A DNA stretch of 64,000 nucleotides from JALSNL01 sp036479585 (GCA_965224785.1 OZ245062.1:1860001-1924000), one strand, 5' to 3'. Counted from the stretch's first letter, positions 17,620 to 28,140 are shown. Translations and numbers: made by a program. The notes: generated from the letters alone by a model not told the origin.

Positions 17620-20562
17620 ATGAAAAATTTATTCTTCACCTTTCTTGTAATAATAATATCACAGAGTAATACTTTTGCACAACTTTCTTATGCTGAAGGT
17701 GGACCAGTCACTGAAGATCCAGGTCTTGAAGTTGACATAGAATTGAGACGATACATAAATGCACTATCAGGTAATGATAGTAATAACGGTAAAACTCAGG
17801 CAACAGCTTGGAAAACTTTAAGTAAAGTCAATGGTGAATCCAGTTCATATTTACCAGGGTTTCACATATTATTTAGAAGAGGTCAATCATGGACTGGGAG
17901 CTTAGGTGCTCACCAAATACCAAGTGGTGAGGAAAATAATAGAGTTGTTTTTGGAGCCTATGGTTCTATTACAGATGCACGACCAATAATTAGTGAAGGT
18001 GTTACAATTTCAACATATTACATGGTGCGTGATCTACAATCTAAAGTATTTTACAATGGGCAATATGGTAATCATCATAGCATCATTTATAGCAATATAT
18101 GTTTTGGTGGTAAAAATAATGGAATAATGATAATAGGAAGTGTTCATCATTCTGCAATAATAGGAAATCTTATTTATGATGTTGATAATAATGATGCTAT
18201 AGTTATTCATGATAGGAATTGGGTTACTCCAAGTGAATTCGTTAAATCTCATCATTGGGTAATTGATAATATTGTAATTGGAAATGAAGGGATGGAAAAT
18301 TGCATCGATATTTCTCAGGGAGATTTTAGTTCTCAAGGAGAGAAAGTGGAAGGTGATGTAAAGGTAATTGCCAACCGTGCACAAATAGCCTCTGTTCCAG
18401 GTCTCTCAAAAAAAACTGGATCAGGTACAAGTACAACTATGGGTTTAGGACATGAAGGAATATATAACTGGGTTATTGGAAATATTGCAGCAGGCACAAC
18501 AAATAACGGTATTTTTATCATGAATACTGCTAGAGAACAATCAAAAATTAGTGGAAATATATTCTTTAAAGGAAATAATGCAGCAATGTGTCGTTTATTT
18601 GGAAAAGATATTTCATTTACAAATAATACACTTAATGATTATGTAGGAAACTCAACACCCGTTATGATGGAAAGTGAAAATATGAACTTTTCAAATAATA
18701 TTGTATTACGTCCAGCTACTGGTGGTTATTGGGCTCAGAAATTAGTTACTCCAGCAGAGATGGATTATAATTGGTTTGGTCATTCCGATTCGCCAATTAT
18801 TGATGGTAAAAGTTTAAGTGAGTGGCAGACAGCTACTGGGTTTGATTTGCATTCTGAAGCTGGTGTTGTACCAGGAATAATAGCCCTTCCAAATGATGCA
18901 TACAATCACGACCCACGAAACTGGAGAGATCAAACATTCTTGGAGCAGTTCATTCCTACTTCTGACTTTGCTGGTTTGGATGGAATAATTCCCGGTGCTT
19001 ATGATACAAATGGAAAACGACAAGGAATGGCAATACTTCCTTTTGAAGATTCTGATTTAGAAAATGGTGGTCTTGGTTGGGAAGGTCCGTTACTTGTTCA
19101 ACAACGATTAAAAGAGTTAGGTATTAGTTGGGGTAAACCATTGTTGGCTAAATATCCTACACCAAAAGATAAGTCTGCTAGTGTTAATATCAATAGTGAA
19201 TTTAACTGGACAGCAGGAGACAGTACAATAAGCCATGATATTTATCTTGGTGTAAGTGCTGACTCATTATTATTTCAAGGTAATCAAATCAGTACCACAT
19301 TTACTCCTAGTACTATGGCTTATGAAACTACATACTATTTGCGAGTTGATCAAGTAACAAATACAGAAACACATGAAGGAATTGTTTGGTCATTTGCCAC
19401 AGAAGAAGAACCTATACCACCAACACTTGCTTTAAATCCAAAACCAGAAAACGATGCAGTTGATAAAAGAACTTCTTTGCAATTATCATGGAAACCTGGA
19501 GCAAGAACACGCAGCGTAAAAATTTATTTAGGTACTGAAAATCCACCACCACTTTTAACTAATCAAGAAAGTAATTCCTACTTTACAAGTGGTTTGGAAT
19601 TAAGTACAACATACTATTGGCAAGTTGATGGTGTGAATCACTGGGGAGTAACTGAAGGTGAAGTTTGGAAGTTTACAACTCAATCCGAAGCAAATTTACC
19701 TAATGGTTGGATAGGACTTGATATTGGACAAGTTGGTATTACAGGAGATGATGGTTTTGATAATAATAAATTTAATATTTCAGCTTCTGGAAGTGGTATA
19801 AATAATCAAGCTGATCAGTTCCGATTTGTATCTAGAAAACTAATTGGGAATGGAGAAATAATAGCGCGGGTAGTTTCAATTGATAATGCAAGCAGTACAA
19901 CATTAGCTGGAGTTATGTTACGAGAGAAGTTAGACAGTACGTCAGGTCATATTATGAGTGGTCAAGCACACGAAGGAATAGTAGCTAAATGGCGATCGTT
20001 TGATAGTGGTCTCACAAAGAGCAAACTAGGAAGTATAGTGTCAACACCTTACTGGGTTAAAGTTCAGAGGGTAAGTGATTTCCTAATAAGTTCAGAATCA
20101 TCGGATGGACAAAAATGGAAGACTATAAAGACAGAGAAAATAAAAATGCAAGATGAAGTTCTGATAGGACTATTTGTATCTTCAGGTAATAATGATAGAT
20201 TATGCACAGCCGTATTTGATAATGTAAGTATCAATGGATTATTGGTATCTGTTGAAGATGAAGAAAACAGTATAGTTTTAATCCCAACTGAATTTACAAT
20301 TAGTAATTATCCAAATCCATTTAACCCCACAACCACAATCCAATACAGTTTACCAAAACCTGGAAATGTAAAAGTACAGATATATGATATAACTGGAAGT
20401 TTAGTAAATGAACTTATAAATGTCAAACAGAATGCTGGACAACATAGTGTTGTATGGAATGGAACAAACCAACAAGGCTTAGAAGCAGCAAGTGGAATAT
20501 ATTTATATAGAGTTCAATTTAAAGATCAAATAAAAACAGCAAAAATCATTTTAATGAAATAA
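17620..20562 (+). CDS. Parallel beta-helix T9SS protein, candidate polysaccharide lyase
   Basis: This 980-residue secreted protein has a signal peptide (1-20) and a right-handed beta-helix region (about 40-450). That region opens with the RYINALSGNDSNNGKT element, common at the start of helix-fold lyases and epimerases, and has repeated N-N-x-I-x-x-N rungs. Two FN3-like domains follow (about 510-594 and 600-687), then a concanavalin-like domain of the DUF1349 kind (about 696-873) and a T9SS sorting domain (from about 890, NYPNPFNPTTTI). The fold and the nearby GH88/GH105 enzymes make a lyase that generates unsaturated uronates the best guess. Beta-helix proteins also include glycosidases and adhesins. 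Catalytic residues are not identifiable by eye. Confidence 0.65.
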   Translation: MKNLFFTFLVIIISQSNTFAQLSYAEGGPVTEDPGLEVDIELRRYINALSGNDSNNGKTQATAWKTLSKVNGESSSYLPGFHILFRRGQSWTGSLGAHQIPSGEENNRVVFGAYGSITDARPIISEGVTISTYYMVRDLQSKVFYNGQYGNHHSIIYSNICFGGKNNGIMIIGSVHHSAIIGNLIYDVDNNDAIVIHDRNWVTPSEFVKSHHWVIDNIVIGNEGMENCIDISQGDFSSQGEKVEGDVKVIANRAQIASVPGLSKKTGSGTSTTMGLGHEGIYNWVIGNIAAGTTNNGIFIMNTAREQSKISGNIFFKGNNAAMCRLFGKDISFTNNTLNDYVGNSTPVMMESENMNFSNNIVLRPATGGYWAQKLVTPAEMDYNWFGHSDSPIIDGKSLSEWQTATGFDLHSEAGVVPGIIALPNDAYNHDPRNWRDQTFLEQFIPTSDFAGLDGIIPGAYDTNGKRQGMAILPFEDSDLENGGLGWEGPLLVQQRLKELGISWGKPLLAKYPTPKDKSASVNINSEFNWTAGDSTISHDIYLGVSADSLLFQGNQISTTFTPSTMAYETTYYLRVDQVTNTETHEGIVWSFATEEEPIPPTLALNPKPENDAVDKRTSLQLSWKPGARTRSVKIYLGTENPPPLLTNQESNSYFTSGLELSTTYYWQVDGVNHWGVTEGEVWKFTTQSEANLPNGWIGLDIGQVGITGDDGFDNNKFNISASGSGINNQADQFRFVSRKLIGNGEIIARVVSIDNASSTTLAGVMLREKLDSTSGHIMSGQAHEGIVAKWRSFDSGLTKSKLGSIVSTPYWVKVQRVSDFLISSESSDGQKWKTIKTEKIKMQDEVLIGLFVSSGNNDRLCTAVFDNVSINGLLVSVEDEENSIVLIPTEFTISNYPNPFNPTTTIQYSLPKPGNVKVQIYDITGSLVNELINVKQNAGQHSVVWNGTNQQGLEAASGIYLYRVQFKDQIKTAKIILMK

Positions 20563-20672
20563 TTTAAATCTAATCAAGGTATGTAAAACAATTAATATTA
20601 TAGAAATTTATTTAACATACAATTTGTACAACTAATTTAGCATAAAATATAAAAGCTAATGAGGAGAAAGTT

Positions 20673-23168
20673 TTGAGAAGAATATCATTCATATTTAGTT
20701 TACTTCTAGTTTCAAATATACTTTTGGGGCAAACCAAATGGTCAAGTCCAGTTACTTTACCAATCCCAAACTCACAAGATCAGCATACTGCATGTCAAGT
20801 TTTTGATATTGATAATGATGGAATTGATGACATTGTTGTTGGCGATCGTAATGGTGAAGCTCCATTTGTAGTTTGGTATAAATACAACGGTAGCAATTGG
20901 GATAAATTTGTAATTGAAAATTCTGACGTTAACCCTGAGGCTGGTGGTTGCTACTGGGATATTGATAATGATGGCGATCTAGATTTGGTTTTTGGGCAAG
21001 ATGGTTCCGGTTTAGAAATTTGGTGGTGGGAGAACCCTTTCCCTAATTACGACAATGCTTGGACTAGAAGAAGTATAAAAAGTGGAGGGAGAAAAGCACA
21101 TCATCATCAAATATTTGGAGATTTTGATTGTGATGGAGATATTGAATTGATGAGTTGGGCTGGAGGAAAAGACTTAATTTTATTTGAGATTCCAGAAGAC
21201 CCTAAGACTTCAAGTTTATGGTCAGGTACAACCATTTGGCAAGCTAGTGCTAAATCTGAAGGTGCTGATAGAATAGATATTAATGGAGATGGTAAACTAG
21301 ATTTTATTGGTGGAGCAAGATGGTTTGAGCATACAAATGGAACAGATTTTAACGTTCATATTATTGATCCAGATCCACACGTTGAAGAAGGTATGCACAG
21401 AGCAGGACAGCTTGTTAAAGATGGATGGCCTGAAGTTGTTATTTCTCCAAGTGATCATAATGGTTTGGCAAAGTGGTATCAATGGAATGGTAGCAGTTGG
21501 ACTGGGCATATACTTGGCTATGTGGTACATGGACATACTTTAGACTTAGCAGATTTTGATAACGATGGTAACATGGATATTATGATTGGTGAAATGGGAA
21601 AACCCGGAGATGCAGAAAAATCTGAAATTTGGATTTGGTACGGAAATGGAAAAGGTGAATTTACTAAAACACTTGTACAAAAAGGTCAAGGAACTCATGA
21701 AGGGAAAGTTGGAGATTTTGATGGAGACGGAGATATAGATATTGTTGTAAAACCTTATAGCCATAATGCACCAAAAGTACAAGTATATAAGAATTTATCA
21801 GAGAGTATTAAGATAGATAATTATGCAAGAAAACTTGTAGATAACTTACCTAAAAGAGCTGTATTTGTTGATGCAAAAGATTTAGACGGAGATGGTCTTA
21901 AAGATATTATTGCCGGTGGTAATTGGTGGAAAAATCCTGGCAAGATTGATAGCACTTGGGTACAAAATGCAATTGGTGGCAACTTAAATAATATGGCTAT
22001 AGTTTACGATTTTGATTTTGATGGCGACCTAGACATTCTTGGTACAGAAGGATTTGGTAGTGATAGCAACCATAAATTTTTATGGGCTAGAAATGATAGT
22101 AGTGGTAACTTCACAATACTTGACAACATTGAATATACTGGCGATGGAGATTTTCTTCAAGGACGTGCAGTAGTCGGTTTTGATTGTAATAATTATATCG
22201 CTCTATCTTGGCATGCAAATGAACCCAACACACAAGCATTAAAAATTCCATTAGACCCTTCTTCTGAAACTTGGACAACTACAACTTTTAGTGATAAAAC
22301 TCTTAAGGAAGATTTAGATGTTGGTGATATAGATGGAGATGGTGATCTTGACATTTTAGCTGGAACCCAATGGTTAAGGAATGACCATAACAGCTGGACT
22401 ACTTTTACAATTGGAACGCTCACTTCTGGGGAACCAGATAGATGTGACCTTGCCGATATAAATGGTGACGGACGACTAGATGCAGTTATAGGATTAGAAA
22501 ATGGAGTAGAAGTTATTTGGTTTGAAGCTCCGGAAGATCCTACCAAAACTTGGGCAAGTCATACATTAGGTGTAGCTGCCGGACAAGGATTTAGTATGGA
22601 TGTTGCAGACGTTGATAAAGATGGAGATATGGATATTATTTTAGGCGAGCATAAAGGTAGTACTAACAACAGAGTAATAGTATTTGAAAATACGGGAACA
22701 GCTTCTAACTGGACAAGTTATGTTATAGACAAACAATCAAAAAATACAATAGATCATCATGATGGAACACAAGCAGTTGATCTTGATAATGATGGGGATT
22801 TAGATATTATAAGTATTGGTTGGAAAAATGCTAAACTGTGGATTTTTGAGAATAAAGCTGATGGAAATATTAGTAATATTAATATTGAGAATAAAGAAGT
22901 GCCAGACGGATTTACATTAAATCAAAATTATCCTAATCCGTTTAATCCAACTACAACCATTAGCTATTCTTTGGCAAGAAGAAGTTTAGTTAAACTAGAA
23001 ATTGTGGATGCTCTTGGAAAGATAGTGAAGACTCTAATTAATGAAGAAAAATCGAAAGGAAATTATGAAGTAAAATTTGATGCTTCCTCGTTAACAAGTG
23101 GCTTATATTTTTACAGATTACAAAGTGATAACTTCACTAAAACTAAAAAACTAGTTCTGTTAAAATAG
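20673..23168 (+). CDS. Double VCBS propeller T9SS protein (type A + type B fusion)
   Basis: The 831-residue product joins two VCBS/FG-GAP units. Residues about 20-378 align along their length with the protein at 8814 (blocks VVWYKYNG, WWWENP, KAHHHQI, HGHTLDL, THEGKVGD). Residues about 380-730 align with the lipoprotein at 58226 (blocks LDGDG, GTEG, ISWH, ADINGDGRLDAV, GQGFSMDVAD, DHHDGT). A T9SS sorting domain follows from about 743. The start is TTG at 20673, supported by a GAGGAG ribosome site at good spacing. It is secreted to the surface or medium, presumably as a calcium-stabilised pair of propellers. The function is unknown, and glycan binding or lyase activity are both possible. Confidence 0.72.
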   Translation: MRRISFIFSLLLVSNILLGQTKWSSPVTLPIPNSQDQHTACQVFDIDNDGIDDIVVGDRNGEAPFVVWYKYNGSNWDKFVIENSDVNPEAGGCYWDIDNDGDLDLVFGQDGSGLEIWWWENPFPNYDNAWTRRSIKSGGRKAHHHQIFGDFDCDGDIELMSWAGGKDLILFEIPEDPKTSSLWSGTTIWQASAKSEGADRIDINGDGKLDFIGGARWFEHTNGTDFNVHIIDPDPHVEEGMHRAGQLVKDGWPEVVISPSDHNGLAKWYQWNGSSWTGHILGYVVHGHTLDLADFDNDGNMDIMIGEMGKPGDAEKSEIWIWYGNGKGEFTKTLVQKGQGTHEGKVGDFDGDGDIDIVVKPYSHNAPKVQVYKNLSESIKIDNYARKLVDNLPKRAVFVDAKDLDGDGLKDIIAGGNWWKNPGKIDSTWVQNAIGGNLNNMAIVYDFDFDGDLDILGTEGFGSDSNHKFLWARNDSSGNFTILDNIEYTGDGDFLQGRAVVGFDCNNYIALSWHANEPNTQALKIPLDPSSETWTTTTFSDKTLKEDLDVGDIDGDGDLDILAGTQWLRNDHNSWTTFTIGTLTSGEPDRCDLADINGDGRLDAVIGLENGVEVIWFEAPEDPTKTWASHTLGVAAGQGFSMDVADVDKDGDMDIILGEHKGSTNNRVIVFENTGTASNWTSYVIDKQSKNTIDHHDGTQAVDLDNDGDLDIISIGWKNAKLWIFENKADGNISNINIENKEVPDGFTLNQNYPNPFNPTTTISYSLARRSLVKLEIVDALGKIVKTLINEEKSKGNYEVKFDASSLTSGLYFYRLQSDNFTKTKKLVLLK

Positions 23169-23250
23169 TTTACATTAATTAATAATTTTACAAATTACTG
23201 TTTTTTGAAAAATTATTTAATCAATTTCAATTTATAAAGGGAAACTCATT

Positions 23251-25560
23251 ATGTCTTATAGACAAATTATATTTATTCTTCTACTAACTCTTACTAGTTC
23301 TACTTTTATGTTTGCTGTTGAGTCACCTCTTATTTTTCCTAAACCGCAAGAGGTTAAACTATCAACTGGTTCGTTTCATCTTGATGACAAAACTCAGATA
23401 TTACTTCCAACAGATGCATCTAAAAGTGATAAAGACTTAGCAATATTTTTAGTTAATGATTTAGTTGACAAGCACTACATCCCTTTAAGTACAAATCTAG
23501 TTTCAGACATATCTGCAAGTAAGAATAAAATTATTATGGGAACTATTGATAATCAACTTATCAAAGAATATTGTACTAAACATAATATTGATGTTACAAG
23601 TAAAAGTCCTGGCAAAGAAGGATATGTTCTAATTGTAGAAAAGAATACTATCATCATTGCTGGTTGGGATGATGCCGGAGCATTTTACGGTTTGCAAACT
23701 TTACGACAATTAATAAATAAGAACTCTAATTACAAAATTCCTTGTATGACAGTTAGGGATTGGCCTCACTTCCCTTTTAGAGGAATTCGTTTGTTCGTTC
23801 CAGATAATGAAGACGTTGCATACTTCAAACGTTTTATTAAAGATTTTATGGTTCTCTATAAATTCAATAAATTATTTGTAGAGTTTAATGGTTTCCGTTC
23901 TGATAGTCATCCTGAAATTAATGTTGGATGGTTGCAATTTGTGAAAGATTTAAATAACACAAGAACTCCCGAGTTGGATGGTTTGTTTGGTTTCAATCGT
24001 AATTCAAATCACCAAGATGCTGGAGGTGGTAAAATAATTGATAAAGAACTTACACGTAATTTAGTAGAATTTACAAGAAGTAATTTTATCGATTTTATTC
24101 CTGAAATTCCAACATTATCACATGCCTATGCCTACGTTACTTCACATCCGGAATTGGCAGCATATTCAGATGACATTTGGCCTGATGTATATGACCCAAC
24201 AAACCCAAAAGTTTATGATTTAGTTTTTGATTTGTTTGATGAATACATTGATGTTGTTAAACCAAATATGATTCATATTGGACATGATGAGTGGCGTGGT
24301 TTTCCAATGAGCAAAATAAAAATCTTTCAAGAAAACAATTATGCTGATTTATATATATCTGATGTAAATAAATTACATAGCTACCTTACTAAGAAAGGTA
24401 TTAAGGTTGCAATGTGGGGAGATTTTTTATTAGAAAAAGTTAGAGGTAAACAAGCAAGAGTAGAAGAAACTTTAACTGGCGAAGAATATATAATTCCCGG
24501 AGCTGTTCCATTTCAAAAAGTCATAAATGAAATCCCAAAAGATATTCTAATTCTAAATTGGATGTGGCAAGAATCTGTTGGTGGAAGAGAAAATGATGAA
24601 ACATTTACTAAACAAGGGTTCAAACAAATCTTTGGGAACATGCATAAAGATGTTCCAGAATATGAAGAAAGAATTATTAAGTCAGATTTTATTGGTGGAG
24701 CTCCCTCATCCTGGGCAATAACAAATGAATATGTTTATGCACGTGAAGAGTTAGATGAATTCCTAGCTTGTGCTAATTCATTGTGGACTGGAAAGCAGCT
24801 AACTCCAAAGAACCTTAACAAAGTAATTAGAAATATAATGCCTTCTGTACGTAGAAACCTTAGTGGAAAAACAGAACCGAGTTCAGATGGCGATCAAGTT
24901 AGTTCAATTGATTTAACTTCATATTTTAATAGCGGTAAAAATGACAAACGTATGAATTTAAATTTAGCCAACTTATCAGAAACAAATGTAAGTCTAAATG
25001 AAAAAACTTTTAACCTATCACAAAGTTCAGGTCAATCTGCAATTGTTGTAGGTGTAAAAGGTAAAGGAGACTCCCCTTTTGAAAAAGAAGTTCAAGGAAT
25101 AAAAATTGGACGAGATGTTAGTAGTCTGATTTTTTTACATGCTAGTATAAATCCTGGACACATTTCTCCAGCTCATTGTGCTCCGTATAATACAGCCAAC
25201 ACAACAGAACTTCTTGGATGGTATGAAGTAGTTTTTGAAGATGGTTTTAAAGAAACAATCCCAATTCAATATGGAGTAAATATTAGAGAATATACTTCTG
25301 ATGAAAATTGCTATTATAGTGATGCTATAGAAATTGGGGAAAAAGTATTTTACGCTTTTGAATGGAAGAATACTCGTTTGGGGGAAAAAATTGAATCGAT
25401 AAACTTGATTGGAACAGAAAATGCAAAGCGACATATAAGAGATACTTGTTACGATGGAAAGGCTGGGTTTGAGACAATACCTAGCAATGGTTTGATATTA
25501 CTGGGCTTAAGCGTGGTTGAAGTAAGAAAAGAAAATGTTTATCCATATATGATTAAGTAA
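23251..25560 (+). CDS. GH20 family beta-N-acetylhexosaminidase-like enzyme
   Basis: The product resembles GH20 exo-hexosaminidases, which release terminal GlcNAc or GalNAc by substrate-assisted catalysis. It has 769 residues with a signal peptide (about 1-23). A GH20b-like N-domain covers about 25-170, with EGYVLIV at 123-129 and GAFYGLQTLRQL at 143-154. A TIM barrel starts near 172 (WPHFPFRGIRLF). The family motif IHIGHDEW at 341-348 supplies the catalytic D346-E347 pair. The C-terminal 220 residues look like an added beta-sandwich. Alpha-region details differ from well-studied enzymes, so the exact sugar may not be a plain hexosamine. It implies an amino sugar in the target glycan. Confidence 0.82.
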   Translation: MSYRQIIFILLLTLTSSTFMFAVESPLIFPKPQEVKLSTGSFHLDDKTQILLPTDASKSDKDLAIFLVNDLVDKHYIPLSTNLVSDISASKNKIIMGTIDNQLIKEYCTKHNIDVTSKSPGKEGYVLIVEKNTIIIAGWDDAGAFYGLQTLRQLINKNSNYKIPCMTVRDWPHFPFRGIRLFVPDNEDVAYFKRFIKDFMVLYKFNKLFVEFNGFRSDSHPEINVGWLQFVKDLNNTRTPELDGLFGFNRNSNHQDAGGGKIIDKELTRNLVEFTRSNFIDFIPEIPTLSHAYAYVTSHPELAAYSDDIWPDVYDPTNPKVYDLVFDLFDEYIDVVKPNMIHIGHDEWRGFPMSKIKIFQENNYADLYISDVNKLHSYLTKKGIKVAMWGDFLLEKVRGKQARVEETLTGEEYIIPGAVPFQKVINEIPKDILILNWMWQESVGGRENDETFTKQGFKQIFGNMHKDVPEYEERIIKSDFIGGAPSSWAITNEYVYAREELDEFLACANSLWTGKQLTPKNLNKVIRNIMPSVRRNLSGKTEPSSDGDQVSSIDLTSYFNSGKNDKRMNLNLANLSETNVSLNEKTFNLSQSSGQSAIVVGVKGKGDSPFEKEVQGIKIGRDVSSLIFLHASINPGHISPAHCAPYNTANTTELLGWYEVVFEDGFKETIPIQYGVNIREYTSDENCYYSDAIEIGEKVFYAFEWKNTRLGEKIESINLIGTENAKRHIRDTCYDGKAGFETIPSNGLILLGLSVVEVRKENVYPYMIK

Positions 25561-25653
25561 TAGATTATTAAATATTAAAAACAGAATTGGTTTTATGGTC
25601 TAATAGTATAGGTTGAATAGTAAAACAATTACAATCTAATTAAGGTGAAGGAA

Positions 25654-25686
25654 ATGATAAAACCAAAAGCAGATAGAGGAATATAG
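25654..25686 (+). CDS. Possible 10-codon leader ORF
   Basis: A short frame, MIKPKADRGI then TAG, has its own purine-rich ribosome site (aaggtgaagg) and ends on the base before the ATG of the next gene, in the same frame. It could couple translation of the large gene downstream, or it could be chance. The main gene also has its own AGAGGA site. Confidence 0.2.
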   Translation: MIKPKADRGI

Positions 25687-28140
25687 ATGAAAATATTATT
25701 TGTAATATTTATAACTCTAACATTTAGCACACTATTATCTCAGCCAAAACCTGGAGATGTCTTCCGTGAGTATATGTGGTACAATTCTACTGGTGATGGT
25801 GGTGGTTCATTACGAGTAGGTGGCAACTTAGACTACGGTGGTGGTTGGCTTTCACACGCAACAAACTTAGATTTAGTTGATGCAATAAAAGCTGAAATAG
25901 TTATTGAAAAATTAGAAAGTCATACTGGAACTCATGGCTTAAAAATAAATATGAATGATAAAGGATGGATAACTTTTCCAGAAGCTGATAAAATTCCTTT
26001 CCATCAAAAAAATTATCACCATCATACATACCCTGTTGTTTCAATTCCCCTCACCAGTCTAAACCAAGGAACTGATAATAAGTTTAGATTACAAATTACT
26101 GCTGTCCGAGATCATTGGGATCAAAATCTTATTTATGGAGTTCATATTAGAGTCTATTATAACCCAAGTTTAAAAGCACATCCAACTGGTCAAATTACTT
26201 CACCACTTGCAGGAGAAAAACTTGGTGATTTAGTAACCTTACAATCTAGTGTTACACCAAACGGATCTAATATTCAAAAGGTTCAATATATTGGGAAATA
26301 CGAAGATGTAAATTATGAAGGTGATGGAGTTTACCGCCAATGGCATTATCATTATTTCAAAGGTAACTTAATGCACAATTTAGGTAATTCATCTTCCTCT
26401 CCTTTTTCTGCAAACTGGGCAACAACTTGGATTCCTGATCAACTATATTCTTTTGAAGTAGCTGCACGAATTATTGATCAAACTGGAATGATTTATTTTA
26501 CTGAGCCAGTTTCCAATTTACAACTTGACAGACCTAATAATTCTATTGTTCTTATCAAACCTTATGATGTACCAAGACAATGGGTAACAAGAGCTTCTAG
26601 ACGTCAAGAAAAAATATTTATTCGTTCTGATTTAGAACGAGTAACAGCAGCTCAAATGTTATGGACAAGTTGGGGCCCTGGACATTCAGAAGGAATTATG
26701 ATAAATGAAAAATTTGTTTTTCATAAGGAAGGTCAAGCACATAGATATACTTTTCATAGAAAAAACATAACTCCTTTAAGTGTCTTTGAAGAGAATGAGA
26801 ATATAGTAATGACAGAAGCATCTGCTTCTGGACATCACGGGATGGAAGTACAATGGCCGGGCATTATGTTTCTTCTAAATACTGATTTTAGTAGTTTGCC
26901 TAAAACTGCTCCATCATCTCCAGATAGTTTGATAGCAGAATTAGTTGAAACTGGATTAAAAATTAACTGGAAAGATAATGCGAATAACGAAAGAGGTTTT
27001 ATAATTGAAAGAAGAATTGATGGTGGGTCTTATTCAGTTATTGGGAAAACAAATTGGGTTCAAAGAACTTCTTTTATTGACTCAACTTTTGACGAAGCTA
27101 TTCATTATGCTTATAGAGTTTTGGCTTTTAATGATTATGGAACATCTGCTTCTGAAGAAATTACTTTAGCAACTCCTAGTCATACAACATTCTTAAATTT
27201 TAAAGAAAGTTCGCAATATCTTCCAAAAGTAAATTGGCTTGAATTTGCTGGCTTCTATTATTTGGAAGATTATAAAGGGCTTGGTGGCGAATCTGGTGTT
27301 CTTAAAACAGTTCCAAACAGACCTAACACTTCATCCTATATCGGTAAGTCTTTTTCATTTTCAGAAAGTAATTCAATAACACAAAGAATTAATTTAAGAA
27401 CCACTTCAATAAAAACTAAAGGTATAGAAGCTTTCAAATTTGGTCTTATTTCTGTTGGCGGTGATGAACTAGATTTAGAATCTTCTGATTCTTCTTTTGT
27501 TGCATTCGTACTAAAAGTTTCTAAGAATGAAAATACTTGGCGAATGTACTCCTATAATAAAACAAGTTCTACAAACTATGAGATATTAGATTCAACTTCA
27601 AATACAATTGAACCAAAAGGATGGTATAATTTAAATATAGTCTGGAATAAATCAGAAGACAATTCAATTAGTTATGAAGTTACGTTAGGTCATAACGATT
27701 TACAACTTTCAGGTAGTGTAGCAAACACTTCCCTTTTTTCTGATGATAGCATTTACGTTGCAGTTGAAGCAAATGACAAAGGTGGAGTTGATGCCATAGA
27801 TAACTTTTTTATTTATAGCCAAACAGAACCACTGACTGATATTGAAGATGAATTATTTGGACGTGGTATTCCAGAGAATTTTAATTTATCACAAAATTAT
27901 CCAAACCCTTTTAATCCTGAAACAACAATTAAATATTCATTACCAAGTTCCGGTTTTGTAAAATTGGATATTTTTAATATTCTTGGTCAAAAAGTAAAAA
28001 CACTTATTAATGGAATAAAATCTGCTGGCACATATAATGTAAATTGGAATGCATCATCACTTCCAAGTGGAGTTTATTTTTATTCGTTAAATTTTAACAA
28101 TAACCAACAAGCTGTTAAAAAAATGTTGCTATTAAAATAG
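25687..28140 (+). CDS. Large T9SS-secreted protein of unknown family, copy 3
   Basis: This is the third paralogue of the 12601/15099 family, with 817 residues. It has a signal peptide, the unknown N-module (opening PKPGDVFREYMW), an FN3 domain, a LamG-like region and a T9SS tail (NYPNPFNPETTI). It keeps NDKGW, HHHTYP, RQWHYHYFKG, the EVAARI strand and GHHGMEVQWPGIM, including both histidines of the last block. It is separated from the tandem pair by the beta-helix, VCBS and GH20 genes, so the copies did not all arise by simple recent tandem duplication. Three secreted copies in one locus suggest it matters for attacking the glycan. The function is unknown. Confidence 0.7.
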   Translation: MKILFVIFITLTFSTLLSQPKPGDVFREYMWYNSTGDGGGSLRVGGNLDYGGGWLSHATNLDLVDAIKAEIVIEKLESHTGTHGLKINMNDKGWITFPEADKIPFHQKNYHHHTYPVVSIPLTSLNQGTDNKFRLQITAVRDHWDQNLIYGVHIRVYYNPSLKAHPTGQITSPLAGEKLGDLVTLQSSVTPNGSNIQKVQYIGKYEDVNYEGDGVYRQWHYHYFKGNLMHNLGNSSSSPFSANWATTWIPDQLYSFEVAARIIDQTGMIYFTEPVSNLQLDRPNNSIVLIKPYDVPRQWVTRASRRQEKIFIRSDLERVTAAQMLWTSWGPGHSEGIMINEKFVFHKEGQAHRYTFHRKNITPLSVFEENENIVMTEASASGHHGMEVQWPGIMFLLNTDFSSLPKTAPSSPDSLIAELVETGLKINWKDNANNERGFIIERRIDGGSYSVIGKTNWVQRTSFIDSTFDEAIHYAYRVLAFNDYGTSASEEITLATPSHTTFLNFKESSQYLPKVNWLEFAGFYYLEDYKGLGGESGVLKTVPNRPNTSSYIGKSFSFSESNSITQRINLRTTSIKTKGIEAFKFGLISVGGDELDLESSDSSFVAFVLKVSKNENTWRMYSYNKTSSTNYEILDSTSNTIEPKGWYNLNIVWNKSEDNSISYEVTLGHNDLQLSGSVANTSLFSDDSIYVAVEANDKGGVDAIDNFFIYSQTEPLTDIEDELFGRGIPENFNLSQNYPNPFNPETTIKYSLPSSGFVKLDIFNILGQKVKTLINGIKSAGTYNVNWNASSLPSGVYFYSLNFNNNQQAVKKMLLLK

